Notes: a model not told the origin generated them from the letters alone. A DNA stretch of 63,388 nt from Desulfovibrionaceae bacterium (GCA_029011315.1 JAQXLA010000013.1:1-63388); one strand, 5' to 3'; shown: positions 17,071 to 26,057, counted from the first letter of the stretch. Made by a program: numbers and translations.

Positions 17071-17997
17071 TCAGATATCATGAACCGTCAATTCAGGCAA
17101 TGTGAAAAAATTCTTTATTCCGTTAATACGCACACGATTTTTTCTCACAAAGCCAACAGGCGCGTAGCTCTCCTTCGCCTTCCGCAGTCCGTCATCGCAC
17201 AAATCCTGCTCTCGATTGATATACCGACATCGAGGGTCAAGGCTTCTGGCAAAGCAGGCATTCACAGCCTGATAGGATCCCTTATATGCTGTCAGTCCCT
17301 TTTCTATGTGCACCACAGCCGTATCGGCACTGAGGTATTCGCCAATACTGTATGCCGCAGGAGTATCCCCGGCATACAGTATGCCTCCGAATAGCTCCGG
17401 AAGATATTCCCAGGAATGCAGAAGCTTCATGATCGCTCTGTTTTCCTCTTCCAAATCCTGAAGATTCTCCGCTCCGGAGTTGGCTTCCATCCACATCGCC
17501 TGAAGAGACTCCGCTTCGGCAAGATTTTCCATCGTCAATGGCTCATATCGCATGCCATAACGCTTTTCAAACATATTCAGCAGATTTTTCTTCCTGTGAT
17601 AGCGTCTTCCCGGCAGATAGGCCAGATCATTTCTGCCGTACAGGTATTCCCACTGTCCTCTGCTTTTCTGAATCGTCACTCTTTTGGAACCGAGACGAGA
17701 TTGCAAAAGCAGGCAAAGCCCCTCAGGCACACGCTCGAGCACAGCATCCCCTGTGTCAAACAGGGCTTCCCAGTCTGCGGCGTACCAATTTCCTACAGGA
17801 GCCATCAAATTCCCGTCAGCCATTCGAATCCAGCAAAGATCGCCCCTGACGCACCATTCCAGTCCATGGGGCTCACTCCAGGCCAGCAGATTGCCAAACG
17901 TATAGTCGGCAGCATGCAGCGGCGTGACCTGCCAGAACCGACGATACACATTTCGATCTTCAGCGCGTATTGAGGAAAAAACTTCCTGTGAAAGCAT
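17071..17997 (-). CDS. DUF2156 (phosphatidylglycerol lysyltransferase C-terminal-like) protein
   Basis: A 308-residue cytosolic GNAT-like protein of the DUF2156 family, related to the aminoacyl-transferring half of MprF but without its membrane part. Recognisable elements are DYTFGNLLAWSEPHG near the N-terminus, the central KKNLLNMFEKRYGMRYEPL and the C-terminal CRYINREQDLCDDGLRKAK followed by YAPVGFVRKNRVR. The donor and acceptor are unknown. ATG 17997 chosen (AAAGGGGAG upstream); the longer frame to 18228 is Cys/Trp-rich non-coding sequence. Third gene after trmL and a MATE transporter on this strand, 13 bp from the MATE stop. Confidence 0.8.
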   Translation of the reverse strand: MLSQEVFSSIRAEDRNVYRRFWQVTPLHAADYTFGNLLAWSEPHGLEWCVRGDLCWIRMADGNLMAPVGNWYAADWEALFDTGDAVLERVPEGLCLLLQSRLGSKRVTIQKSRGQWEYLYGRNDLAYLPGRRYHRKKNLLNMFEKRYGMRYEPLTMENLAEAESLQAMWMEANSGAENLQDLEEENRAIMKLLHSWEYLPELFGGILYAGDTPAAYSIGEYLSADTAVVHIEKGLTAYKGSYQAVNACFARSLDPRCRYINREQDLCDDGLRKAKESYAPVGFVRKNRVRINGIKNFFTLPELTVHDI

Positions 17998-18010
17998 TGC
18001 CGCTCCCCTT

Positions 18011-19372
18011 TTACGATGCCCTGCGCATGGCGTATGCCATCCAGTCTCTGCAGAAAAATACCCACAGCAGGAATAGCATCTGAACACCCTGAGACAGCAG
18101 CATGGAAATAAAAATTCCGGCGTATCCGCAGTCCATTCCGATTCCCAGAATCCAGGCCAGTGGCAAACGGACGCCCCACACAGACAAACTGAACGCCGCA
18201 AGCGGATAGACGCTGGCTCCGGCTCCATTCATGGCGTGAGCCAGAATAATGCTCCCCACGCTAAACGGAATGGAAAAAACATTATAAAGAAGATAACAGG
18301 AAGCCGCAGCGCAAACACGGACATCCGGTGCCATGAAAGCTGCCAGTTCCGTGCGCCACAGAAGCACAGCCGCACCGGCCAGACTCATGCATACGGAACT
18401 CCAGAACAGCATGATCAGTACGATGCGGCGAGCTTCATAATGCTTGCCCCGCCCCACAGCGTTGCCTACCAGAACACTGGTTGTCATACCGCAGGCCACG
18501 GCAGGCAAAAACAACACGGACTCAATCCTGTTTCCAGCCGTCAGCCCGCCCAGAGCCTCCACTCCAGCTCCAGGAAGTGCCGCAGCGATGATAAACAGAA
18601 CCATATAGCCCGACTGCCACAGAGCCGATGTTCCGCAGGAAGGAAGCGCAACTCGGAAAAAATACGGACAGCCGACGCGAAGCCAGCGAATGCCTGGCAC
18701 GGTTTCCACAGTCAGAATTCTCTGGCGAAGCATCAACATAACCAAAAGCAGCGCCGAGACACTGACTGAAACCAGAGAGCTCACCGCCACGCCCTCGACG
18801 CCGAAAGCCGGCATACCCCACCAGCCCAAACCAAAAGCCATGTCTCCCAAAAAGTTCAGCACCATGGAGAGAACAGCGGCGTACAGAGGCACATGAACGG
18901 ACTGAAAGGCACGGCATGCGGCACCGCCAAGCGTCAGCATATACTGCCCCGGCAGAGTCCATAAGCAGACTTGAAAAAATACGGCTGCCTGTTCCGCGAT
19001 GTCCGGCGGCGTGTTGATGAGCTTCAGAATCTCACGATCGAAGCCTGCCGCAGCCAAAGACAGTCCGGAAGCCGCGGCAAATCCGAATCCCACGGACAGC
19101 CAGGCATACCTTCTGGCCTTATCCGCACGGGCTGCCCCCAGACTCTGACTAATCGACGCAATCGTCCCGCTTGTGCCGGCAAAGGCCAGGATCATCAGGA
19201 AAAACTGGCATTGCGCCACAAGTCCCATAGCAGCCTGAACATTTGCTCCAAGGCGGCCGCAAGCCCATACGTCCGTAATACCGACAGCGAACTGACACAG
19301 GAACATGAGAATCTGAGGCCATGTCAGCGCCCAAATTTCTTTGCCCGACTGCGTCCCGTCCAGACGGCTCAT
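18011..19372 (-). CDS. MATE-family efflux transporter
   Basis: A 453-residue inner-membrane protein with about 12 helices in two similar halves, e.g. LMFLCQFAVGITDVWACGRL in the first helix and QLLTAGNRIES-like GGLTAGNRIESVLFLPAVA opening the second half. MATE proteins export cationic drugs or metabolites in exchange for Na+ or H+. The start overlaps the trmL stop (ATGA), and the DUF2156 gene follows after 13 bp, so the three are probably one transcript. Substrate unknown. Confidence 0.9.
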   Translation of the reverse strand: MSRLDGTQSGKEIWALTWPQILMFLCQFAVGITDVWACGRLGANVQAAMGLVAQCQFFLMILAFAGTSGTIASISQSLGAARADKARRYAWLSVGFGFAAASGLSLAAAGFDREILKLINTPPDIAEQAAVFFQVCLWTLPGQYMLTLGGAACRAFQSVHVPLYAAVLSMVLNFLGDMAFGLGWWGMPAFGVEGVAVSSLVSVSVSALLLVMLMLRQRILTVETVPGIRWLRVGCPYFFRVALPSCGTSALWQSGYMVLFIIAAALPGAGVEALGGLTAGNRIESVLFLPAVACGMTTSVLVGNAVGRGKHYEARRIVLIMLFWSSVCMSLAGAAVLLWRTELAAFMAPDVRVCAAASCYLLYNVFSIPFSVGSIILAHAMNGAGASVYPLAAFSLSVWGVRLPLAWILGIGMDCGYAGIFISMLLSQGVQMLFLLWVFFCRDWMAYAMRRAS

Positions 19373-19836
19373 GCAAAGCGTCCCTCATCAAGCAATCCGC
19401 TCGACGCCATCGCCTGGAACAGCACGATGCCGGCAGCTGTCGACAGATTCAGGCTGCGGATGTTGTCCGTAATGGGAATACGAACGCGATGCGGAGACGA
19501 TGTCAGCAGCAGGGAAGGCAGGCCTCTGGTTTCAGGGCCGAACACCAGGGCATCGTTGCGCAGAAAGGGAAAGCGATGCAGGGGCATACCGCCCCGGGCA
19601 CTGGTCATAACATGGCGGATTCCCAATCCGGCCTGATCCATATACGTCTGCCAGTCCGGCCAAACCCGCATGCTGACCTTCGGCCAGTAGTCAAGCCCCG
19701 CCCTCTTCAGATACCGATCTTCCAGACGAAACCCCAAGGGTTCAATCAGGTGCAATTCCGTCTCCATGCCGGCACAAAGCCTGGCAATATTGCCGGTATT
19801 CGGAGGAATTTCCGGCTCAAAGAGCACCACTCTCAC
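19369..19836 (-). CDS. trmL: tRNA (cytidine/uridine-34 2'-O) methyltransferase TrmL
   Basis: A 155-residue SPOUT (knotted) methyltransferase that 2'-O-methylates the wobble base of tRNA-Leu isoacceptors using SAM. Motifs: MRVVLFEPEIPPNTGNIARL at the N-terminus, FGPETRGLP in the middle and IPITDNIRSLNLSTAAGIVL at the C-terminal knot. Length matches TrmL. GTG start at 19836. First gene of the trmL-MATE-DUF2156 string. Confidence 0.93.
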   Translation of the reverse strand: MRVVLFEPEIPPNTGNIARLCAGMETELHLIEPLGFRLEDRYLKRAGLDYWPKVSMRVWPDWQTYMDQAGLGIRHVMTSARGGMPLHRFPFLRNDALVFGPETRGLPSLLLTSSPHRVRIPITDNIRSLNLSTAAGIVLFQAMASSGLLDEGRFA

Positions 19837-19845
19837 GGTATAGCC

Positions 19846-20043
19846 TTATTTGACTTCAAAGCCCTGAGTACGGACGGCTTCGGCGATCTTCTGCAAATCC
19901 ACGGGTGACGATTCCGTCCACTCCACACGTCCGCTGGCCAGATCAACCGTTACAGACAGCACGCCGGGGACAGCGGCAACAGCCTTTTCAACTGTACGGC
20001 GGCAATGCTCACACTGCATTCCGGAAATTATTATTGAAGGCAT
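19846..20043 (-). CDS. Heavy-metal-associated (CopZ-like) domain protein
   Basis: A 65-residue ferredoxin-like metal chaperone. The motif GMQCEHCRRTVEKAV holds the two metal-binding cysteines (CxxC), as in CopZ and the N-terminal domains of Cu(I) ATPases. It probably carries copper in the cytosol. ATG 20043 has AAGGAG 7 bases upstream; the longer frame to 20082 is unlikely. No partner ATPase gene is in view. Lies 9 bp before trmL on the same strand. Confidence 0.88.
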   Translation of the reverse strand: MPSIIISGMQCEHCRRTVEKAVAAVPGVLSVTVDLASGRVEWTESSPVDLQKIAEAVRTQGFEVK

Positions 20044-20265
20044 ACTCTTCTCCTTAAAAAATAATTTATACACAAGCATCATGAACTATGCAGGAATAAT
20101 AATGATGCTTTTTGCTTTGACAAGTCGAAAAACGGACGTTTTCCTTGCGTCTGGCCGCCATGCCATGGCATCCTGGCAATCAGAAAATTCCGAATAAATT
20201 GACATAAAAGCTTTTTTTGACTATTTGCTTAAGGATATTAAAGAAGTCAGCTGGGATTCCATAAC

Positions 20266-21300
20266 ATGAATGAAAACAGTTCATTGCTTTCTCTGGTTCG
20301 TATGGCATTTGGCGTACACTGCGCCGTGCTTTTCCGCCCCGACGGCAGCGAAAACGGTTCCTGTACGCTGACGGACTTTTCCTCAAACGATACGCCCTAT
20401 GTCCGCAAGGTCAGCATTGCGCCAGGGCGCGATATCGTCGGCTGGATTCTGCGCCATAAGCAAACGGTCGCAATCCCCAATCTTCAGGAAAAAAATCTTC
20501 GAGAACAACGCGCCGCGCTTGGCTATTACAACGATGAGGACAATGGATCCATCGTTGCCTTTCTGGGCTGTCCGACCCCTGAAGGGGGCGTTCTGTGTAT
20601 TGACACGACAGAGCCACGTTCCTTTACTGCTGAAGACCGAACGCTTCTTCTGCGCTTTGCTCAGCATATTTCTGAAGTTCTGCGCGCCCCTGAAGAAAAG
20701 AAGACCGCGCCGCAGGAAGAGCTTGAAACATACTTCCAGGCTCTGGATCAGATTGATCATCTGGACAGAGAATGCTCAGGATGGCCAGCCTATTTGAGCG
20801 GGGTTCTTGATATTGCCTCCAAAAGCACAGGCCTTGAATATACGGCTTTCATCAGCATTGCGGAAAATGCCAGGATGTACGTCATCGAAAAAGAAAACAC
20901 GCCGCTTCTGCTCAATGGCCGGGACTCTCTGGAAGTTCCGCTGGACAGCGGGGGGCTGACATCTTGGGTTCTTCAAAACGAAGCGGCCGTATTCTCTGAG
21001 GGAGGAGAAGGCTCCCCTCAGACACCGCTGTTCTCCAGAATGACAGGGGCGTTTCACTTCAAATCCATCATCTGCATTCCTGTTTTCATCAACCGCACCG
21101 TCCGCGGAGCACTCTGCTTCGCCTCTGCGGAACCGCATCGTTTTTCCAATGATATGCGGACATTTACGCAGCTGATGTCCTCCCGGTTCAGCTCCTACTT
21201 CGAGGAACTCTATCTCAAATACCGGCTTCAAAAGCTCATGGCTCCTGCGAAATTCCAGTCTGATTCCCAAGATCCTGAGGATTCCACCAAACAGAGTTGA
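20266..21300 (+). CDS. Tandem GAF-domain protein
   Basis: A 344-residue cytosolic protein with two GAF-like domains: about 10-145 (PGRDIVGWILRHKQTVAIPN, GGVLCIDTTEPRSFTAEDRT) and about 175-320 (GGLTSWVLQNEAAVF, SIICIPVFINRTVRGALCFA). GAF domains bind small ligands or cofactors. No kinase, GGDEF or DNA-binding output domain follows, so it may act through a partner. It precedes rimI by 7 bp, probably cotranscribed with rimI-tpiA-secG. Confidence 0.8.
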   Translation: MNENSSLLSLVRMAFGVHCAVLFRPDGSENGSCTLTDFSSNDTPYVRKVSIAPGRDIVGWILRHKQTVAIPNLQEKNLREQRAALGYYNDEDNGSIVAFLGCPTPEGGVLCIDTTEPRSFTAEDRTLLLRFAQHISEVLRAPEEKKTAPQEELETYFQALDQIDHLDRECSGWPAYLSGVLDIASKSTGLEYTAFISIAENARMYVIEKENTPLLLNGRDSLEVPLDSGGLTSWVLQNEAAVFSEGGEGSPQTPLFSRMTGAFHFKSIICIPVFINRTVRGALCFASAEPHRFSNDMRTFTQLMSSRFSSYFEELYLKYRLQKLMAPAKFQSDSQDPEDSTKQS

Positions 21301-21307
21301 TGCGGCA

Positions 21308-21799
21308 ATGGTTTCTCACATGAACATATGCAGCCAATGTTCCACGCAGCATGATCCGTTCATTTTCACACAGCTGAACGGGGAACACAGCGAGCTGCTT
21401 GCCGAACTGGAAGCGCAGTGCTTTCAAAGATCCTGGGATGCCGATGCCTTTCACAGAGCCTTGTCCGGATCGTTTTTCAACGCATACGGCATGATTTATC
21501 CTGAGGGAAATCTCGCTACCTATATTACCTTCCAAACCGTGCTTGACGAAGCAGAAGTGCTCAATTTCGGTACGGTTCCGGCATTAAGAAACAGGGGACT
21601 CGGCATGCATCTTTTTTCCCAATCGATACGGGAACTGGAAAACCACGGCATCCGGAAGATACATCTTGAAGTCCGCCGATCCAATCATCGTGCTATCCAT
21701 ATTTACGAAACCTGCAAATTCATCCGCGAAGGGCTCCGCATCGGCTATTATGCCGATACAGGAGAAGATGCACTTTTATATGCCAGAACGGCGGGATAG
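21308..21799 (+). CDS. rimI: GNAT acetyltransferase, ribosomal-protein-alanine type (RimI)
   Basis: A 163-residue GNAT N-acetyltransferase. The acetyl-CoA loop is LRNRGLGMHLFSQSI (R/Q-x-x-G-x-G/A), followed by HLEVRRSNHRAIHIYETCKF, the classic RimI signature (LEVR..N..A..LY...GF). RimI acetylates the N-terminal Ala of ribosomal protein S18. The N-terminal 20 residues include CSQC, an unusual extension. ATG 21308 kept; ATG 21320 is possible. Followed by tpiA after 23 bp. Confidence 0.82.
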   Translation: MVSHMNICSQCSTQHDPFIFTQLNGEHSELLAELEAQCFQRSWDADAFHRALSGSFFNAYGMIYPEGNLATYITFQTVLDEAEVLNFGTVPALRNRGLGMHLFSQSIRELENHGIRKIHLEVRRSNHRAIHIYETCKFIREGLRIGYYADTGEDALLYARTAG

Positions 21800-21822
21800 C
21801 CGCCCAATTCACAGGAGCAGTT

Positions 21823-22590
21823 ATGAAAACGATTATTGCAGCAAACTGGAAAATGCATAAAACACGGTCTGAAGCTGCGCAGACGGCAGCATCTGTGGCG
21901 ACTTTTCTTGGTAAAAATCCGATGCAATGCTCTGTTCTGATTTTCGCCCCTTTCACAGCATTAGGCGACGTTGCCGAACAGACGGCGCCGAATCTCGCCT
22001 TCGGTGCCCAGAATATGTATCCGGCTGATCACGGAGCCTATACAGGAGAAATCTCACCAGATATGATCCTGGACTGCGGATGCCAATGGGTTCTGACGGG
22101 ACATTCCGAACGGCGCCGAATCTTTAGAGAAGATGATGCGTTCATTGGAAAAAAAACTGCTTTCGCTCTCAGAAATGGACTGTCTGTCATGCTGTGCATC
22201 GGAGAAACGCTTGAGGAACGCCGCGCAGGACAATTGCGTGCGGTGCTGTCTCGGCAGCTTCTTGGCGGTTTTGCCGATCCGCTTCTGAATGATGTTCAGC
22301 CTGATCGTCTCGCTGTAGCCTATGAACCGGTATGGGCCATCGGCACCGGCGTTTCTGCAAAACCTGAAGATGCCATGGAAGCACATGGAATCATTCGGGA
22401 AGAACTGATTTCCCGTTTTGGATCAAAGGGACAGGATCTGCCCATTTTATACGGAGGCAGCGTCAAGCCGGAAAACTCTGAAGAGCTGCTGAAGCTTGAC
22501 AACGTCAACGGCCTTTTGGTAGGAGGAGCCTCTCTGGAAGCTGAATCTTTCATCAGGATTATCCGAATTGGTTCGGAATACGCTTCATAA
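21823..22590 (+). CDS. tpiA: Triosephosphate isomerase
   Basis: A 255-residue TIM barrel interconverting dihydroxyacetone phosphate and glyceraldehyde 3-phosphate in glycolysis. Active-site residues are all present: Asn and Lys in AANWKMHK, His in LTGHSERR, Glu in AYEPVWAIGTG, and the phosphate loop LYGGSVKPEN and VGGASL. Good ribosome site (CAGGAG). Lies between rimI and secG. Confidence 0.97.
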   Translation: MKTIIAANWKMHKTRSEAAQTAASVATFLGKNPMQCSVLIFAPFTALGDVAEQTAPNLAFGAQNMYPADHGAYTGEISPDMILDCGCQWVLTGHSERRRIFREDDAFIGKKTAFALRNGLSVMLCIGETLEERRAGQLRAVLSRQLLGGFADPLLNDVQPDRLAVAYEPVWAIGTGVSAKPEDAMEAHGIIREELISRFGSKGQDLPILYGGSVKPENSEELLKLDNVNGLLVGGASLEAESFIRIIRIGSEYAS

Positions 22591-22632
22591 AAGGCCTTTT
22601 CAAATTCAAATAAATTCAAGGAGCTATTCCCC

Positions 22633-22950
22633 ATGCAGACCATTATTCTCACCTTGCATATTATCGTCTGTGTCGTCCTCGTGCTGCTCGTTTTGCTTCA
22701 GGCAGGCAAGGAAGGCATGGGAGTGATTTTCGGCGGAGGCAGCAGCTCGGTATTCGGCAGCACCGGAGCCGGAGGCCTGCTGGCAAAATTGACCGCGTTC
22801 ATGGCTGTCGTGTTTATTGCGACTTCTCTTCTGTACAATACGAGCACTTCTGTTCGGGAAAAACAGGACTCCAAAATTCTGGATATCCGTCTGGAAGAGT
22901 CCGCAACCCAGCCCACAGCAGCACAAACGCCTGCGGCAGCCAAACAATGA
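22633..22950 (+). CDS. secG: Preprotein translocase subunit SecG
   Basis: A 105-residue inner-membrane protein with two helices (IILTLHIIVCVVLVLLVLL and LTAFMAVVFIATSLLY) joined by the conserved GKEGMGVIFGGGSSSVFGS cytoplasmic loop. SecG assists SecYE in protein export. The Ala/Pro-rich tail is typical. Position after tpiA and before tRNA-Leu is a common arrangement. 42 bp after the tpiA stop, with AAGGAGC upstream. Confidence 0.96.
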   Translation: MQTIILTLHIIVCVVLVLLVLLQAGKEGMGVIFGGGSSSVFGSTGAGGLLAKLTAFMAVVFIATSLLYNTSTSVREKQDSKILDIRLEESATQPTAAQTPAAAKQ

Positions 22951-22993
22951 AATTGTCAGTCTGTTACCCCCTGGTGCAGGCAAAAAATAGAGC

Positions 22994-23022
22994 TTGACAA
23001 TTCAGAAAAAACAGGTAATTCA
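22994..23022 (+). promoter_or_regulatory. Candidate sigma70 promoter of tRNA-Leu
   Basis: TTGACA at 22994-22999, then 17 bases, then AATTCA at 23017-23022; the tRNA starts 10 bp downstream. The -35 is perfect, the -10 weak. Confidence 0.45.
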
Positions 23023-23032
23023 TACGCAATAC

Positions 23033-23119
23033 GCCGGGATGGTGGAATTGGTTGACGCAGCGGACTCAAAATCCGCCGGGAGCAATCCCTTGCGAGTTCG
23101 AGTCTCGCTCCCGGCACCA
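23033..23119 (+). tRNA. tRNA-Leu (CAA)
   Basis: 87 nt including an encoded CCA. Acceptor GCCGGGA pairs with TCCCGGC; anticodon stem GCGGA/TCCGC encloses CTCAAAA (anticodon CAA); a long variable arm and GTTCGAGTC T-loop confirm a class II tRNA-Leu. Downstream of secG. Confidence 0.97.
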
Positions 23120-23130
23120 TCACAACAGCA

Positions 23131-23160
23131 AAAGGCTCCATATTTTCATGGAGCCTTTTT
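23131..23160 (+). terminator. Terminator after tRNA-Leu (works both ways)
   Basis: Stem AAAGGCTCCAT / ATGGAGCCTTT with loop ATTTTC and T5 tail; the A-rich left arm makes it bidirectional with the convergent gene at 23183. Confidence 0.9.
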
Positions 23161-23182
23161 ATATTGCCATTTCGACTGGCAA

Positions 23183-23827
23183 TTATATCCGTTTTTCAAT
23201 ACGGGGCAGATTCCAGCGATATTTTGCTGAAAGAACACGGATAATAACGACCGTGGCGAAACCGAGGGCCAATGTATCAGCATGTGAAACATGCCCATGC
23301 AACGCGACAGTGACGAAGGCTCCAGCCATGGAAGCGCAGGCATAAACATGGCGCACAAAAATCATCGGCATTTCCTGAGCCAGTACATCGCGTATCAAAC
23401 CTCCTCCTACGCCTGTAATAACCCCGAGAAAGGAAAACAGCCACCAGCCGCCATCCGGGACGAAAGAAATGCCGACCATTACTCCGTCCACAGTAAAGGC
23501 CGCAAGCCCCAATGTATCGAACCAGAAAAGAGAACGCCCGTACAGCAGCACATACCGTTTGCCAATGCTGGCGCTCATGCGCAGAATGAAAAAAAGCATG
23601 CAGGATGTCACCAGAGAAATGACAACAAAGGTGCAGTTGGCAAACATGACCGGGGGCGTTCTTCCGATTAAGACATCGCGTACAGCTCCGCCTCCGACCG
23701 CCGTTACCAATCCAAGAATGATAATTCCAAGAAGATCCATGTTCTTACGCACAGCAAGCATGCTTCCCGATGCAGCAAAGGCCACGGTTCCGATGATATC
23801 CATAAAATACAGAAACACGCTTTCCAT
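23183..23827 (-). CDS. TRIC/YicG-family membrane protein (UPF0126)
   Basis: A 214-residue inner-membrane protein with seven helices in two UPF0126 repeats. The paired signatures are FAASGSMLAVRKNMDLLGII with GGGAVRDVLIGRTPPVMF in repeat one and the matching LAAFTVDGVMVG... GVGGGLIRDVLAQEMPMIF in repeat two. Prokaryotic TRIC proteins are trimeric cation channels; YicG homologues have been linked to glycine uptake. ATG 23827 chosen; the longer frame to 23890 has an unlikely Cys-rich start. Confidence 0.88.
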   Translation of the reverse strand: MESVFLYFMDIIGTVAFAASGSMLAVRKNMDLLGIIILGLVTAVGGGAVRDVLIGRTPPVMFANCTFVVISLVTSCMLFFILRMSASIGKRYVLLYGRSLFWFDTLGLAAFTVDGVMVGISFVPDGGWWLFSFLGVITGVGGGLIRDVLAQEMPMIFVRHVYACASMAGAFVTVALHGHVSHADTLALGFATVVIIRVLSAKYRWNLPRIEKRI

Positions 23828-23902
23828 CAAAAAATTCCCGCTTTCTGAAAAAATTTTTTTGACGCAGTCCGGATTGCAAACGCACTGCATACACGGCCGG
23901 AT

Positions 23903-24379
23903 TTAAACTCCTATCAAAAAACTCCAAGTACTTCTCACCGTATTCAGCATCGCCTCAGTTTCCCTGCCGATATAAACCAAGAGTCCAAGTGAAAAAAACA
24001 GAGCCGGACAGCCATAAGCAGCACACACGAACACCGTCCACCTGCGATTTGCTATGAATTGCCGACGCAATTGCTTTTGATGTTCCAAGGTCGGAAATAT
24101 TCTGCCTCCTATAGGGCTTCCAGCGGTATCAGGGTCTTCCTGAGCTGTTTTTCTAAACATCGAAAGAAAAGAGATCATTACCAGCCAGGATAACAGAAAA
24201 TAAATCCCTCCTATAACACACTTAACAAATATGAGCATTGCTATCTGTCCCAACGATACGCCTGGACTGATGAACAGGGCCAGGGCATAAATCAGAACCA
24301 GCGCGCCATAGCAAACGGACAAAAGCATCATGATTTGTGTCCACCAGTTGACTGCATTGCCCAAAAATCTATTACTCAT
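23903..24379 (-). CDS. Hypothetical membrane protein (DUF4282-like)
   Basis: A 158-residue protein with three or four membrane helices (MMLLSVCYGALVLIYALALF, IAMLIFVKCVIGGIYFLLSW, VFVCAAYGCPALFFSLGLLV). The middle loop is hydrophilic (RKTAQEDPDTAGSPIGGRIF). The resemblance to small DUF4282-like proteins is loose; I do not recognise the family firmly. ATG 24379 preferred over TTG 24394. Ends 75 bp before the TRIC gene on the same strand. Confidence 0.6.
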   Translation of the reverse strand: MSNRFLGNAVNWWTQIMMLLSVCYGALVLIYALALFISPGVSLGQIAMLIFVKCVIGGIYFLLSWLVMISFLSMFRKTAQEDPDTAGSPIGGRIFPTLEHQKQLRRQFIANRRWTVFVCAAYGCPALFFSLGLLVYIGRETEAMLNTVRSTWSFLIGV

Positions 24380-24459
24380 CGTTCCACTCTTCAAAAAAAG
24401 CCTGAGAAATACGGAGTATTCCCAGGCTTGGAAGTTTCATCACGGTCTCGCCGGAAAAA

Positions 24460-25866
24460 TCAGTTTGCCTGAGATCTGCGCTCACAATATTTCCAGGCCA
24501 GCCAGGAAACAACGACTCCAACGAAAAACGGAGGAATGGAGGCCAGGAAGCCATCGGAAAGACGAATAACGGCTGTTCCCGGATTCAGGAACAGATACCA
24601 GGACATACAGCTGAAAAAGCCGCAAAGCGAGGATGCCAGCGCAGCGCTTTTACAGCGTTTTCCCTTCAGAACAAGCATCAAATATGGAACCAAAGCCGTC
24701 GATCCGACAACGCTCCAACTTGTTGCACAAAGCAGCGCCACCAGCTGACCGCGAATTTGAGCACAGCTTCCGCTGAGAGCGACGATAAAGATGATGCCGA
24801 GAAGCCACGAGAACCTGGAAGCCTTTTTCCCCGTCAGATCCTCTGTCAGAGAAGCGACAGAAATGTGAAACACTGCCGTTGCCGTAGACAGTGACGCCGA
24901 GACAATCGCCAGAACAAACAGATTCATGGCCCATTCCGGCATCAGCATACGCACCAGTTCCGGCATCACAGAGTCAGGTCCGGAAACTTCCGGCAGAATC
25001 AAACGGGACATTGCCGCAGCGTAATACGCACCGCCTACCAGCACTGTCAAAATCAGCATAGCCAGAGCGGTCGATTTCATCAGCTGCCGGGGATCTGCGA
25101 TGCTGAAGTGACGCTGAATCATCTGAGGCTGAGCCCATACGGCGACTGAAGTAACGATAACCAGGGAGATAATGAAAATGCCGCGATCTCCGGATGAAAG
25201 CGACGTAAAGCCCTCATTTGCAAACTTGTCAGGAGGAAGCTGAGACAGAGCAACCAGTCCATCCCATGGGCCGCCGACGTGAGAACATACGGCACAGACA
25301 ATCATCAAAATGCCGCAAAGCATGACCATGCCCTGCATCGCTTCCGTAAAAAGCACGCCGCGCAGGCCTCCGACAAAAACGGCAACGCCTACGATAGCAC
25401 ACACTATCCAGACCAGCATGCCGACAGGAAGAGGAACGATCTGGGCCAGCAGCAACGCCGCGCCCTTCACCACTGCTGAAGCATACACGCCAAGAAACAG
25501 AGCGAAGACTGCGCCGAGCCATTTCGTCAGAAAAGGCGTGCCGTGACCTGTACCGAGCATCTGAGCTGGCGTTCTTGCCTGCAGGCGTGTTTGCCATTCT
25601 CTCGTCGGCCAGGCCACGAACCGGTATACCATCCAGGCCCCGAACCAGACATTGCCCGCAGCGATCAGCATCATCTGCATGCCGTATCGATGCGCCAGCC
25701 CTCCAAATCCGACCAGAGCAACAGCGGAAATATAGGTTGCAACATACGCAAAGGACTGCACAATAAAGCCTACATGCCCGCTGACAACGGCATCACGGCT
25801 TTTTCCTTTATGCACCAGATAGGCAAAGAGCAGAAAATAACCGGCCCATAGAAGAATTTTAAGCAT
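24460..25866 (-). CDS. Sodium:solute symporter (SSS family)
   Basis: A 468-residue inner-membrane symporter with about 12-13 helices. SSS features include the early GGLAHRYG and WRFVAWPTREW-like region, VWAQPQMIQRHFSIADPRQL in the middle (conserved QRYxSA-type motif) and SASLSTATAVFHISVASLTED, which contributes to the sodium site. Solute cannot be assigned; PanF/ActP-like or amino acid transporters are closest in style. Its start overlaps the stop of a tiny upstream membrane protein by 8 bp, suggesting a two-component carrier. Confidence 0.9.
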   Translation of the reverse strand: MLKILLWAGYFLLFAYLVHKGKSRDAVVSGHVGFIVQSFAYVATYISAVALVGFGGLAHRYGMQMMLIAAGNVWFGAWMVYRFVAWPTREWQTRLQARTPAQMLGTGHGTPFLTKWLGAVFALFLGVYASAVVKGAALLLAQIVPLPVGMLVWIVCAIVGVAVFVGGLRGVLFTEAMQGMVMLCGILMIVCAVCSHVGGPWDGLVALSQLPPDKFANEGFTSLSSGDRGIFIISLVIVTSVAVWAQPQMIQRHFSIADPRQLMKSTALAMLILTVLVGGAYYAAAMSRLILPEVSGPDSVMPELVRMLMPEWAMNLFVLAIVSASLSTATAVFHISVASLTEDLTGKKASRFSWLLGIIFIVALSGSCAQIRGQLVALLCATSWSVVGSTALVPYLMLVLKGKRCKSAALASSLCGFFSCMSWYLFLNPGTAVIRLSDGFLASIPPFFVGVVVSWLAWKYCERRSQAN

Positions 25867-25993
25867 GATCGTTCCTCCGTTTCAACCGACGTGGAGACGC
25901 ATGGCGCAGCAGCATCCACGCCGACCAACAGAAAGATACGACCAAAGACCCAAGAGCTATGCCAACGGAAAAATCAAAGGGGATGCAGCTCAT
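25859..25993 (-). CDS. Symporter small accessory protein
   Basis: A 44-residue protein with one membrane helix (IALGSLVVSFCWSAWMLL) and a basic tail (RHASPRRLKRRNDHA). Its reading frame overlaps the start of the SSS symporter gene by 8 bp, so the two are translationally coupled. Small single-helix partners of this size occur next to sodium:solute symporters in related bacteria. The start ATG 25993 lies just after the shared hairpin region; the longer frame to 26197 crosses a terminator and is rejected. Confidence 0.72.
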   Translation of the reverse strand: MSCIPFDFSVGIALGSLVVSFCWSAWMLLRHASPRRLKRRNDHA

Positions 25994-26010
25994 AATGCTA
26001 CTCCTGCAAC

Positions 26011-26057
26011 AAAAAAGAATGCCGCCGCAAACAATATGTTCGGCAGCATTCTTTTTT
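26011..26057 (-). terminator. Terminator of the PP-loop gene
   Basis: Imperfect stem AAAAAAGAATGCCGCC / CGGCAGCATTCTTTTTT. Flanked by A and T runs, so it could act in both directions; on the minus strand it ends the gene at 26184-27293 before the symporter pair. Confidence 0.8.

Noticed and set aside
17071..18228. Longer start for the DUF2156 gene
   Set aside because: The extra 77 residues are Cys/Trp-rich and overlap the MATE gene; ATG 17997 has a ribosome site and fits the family.
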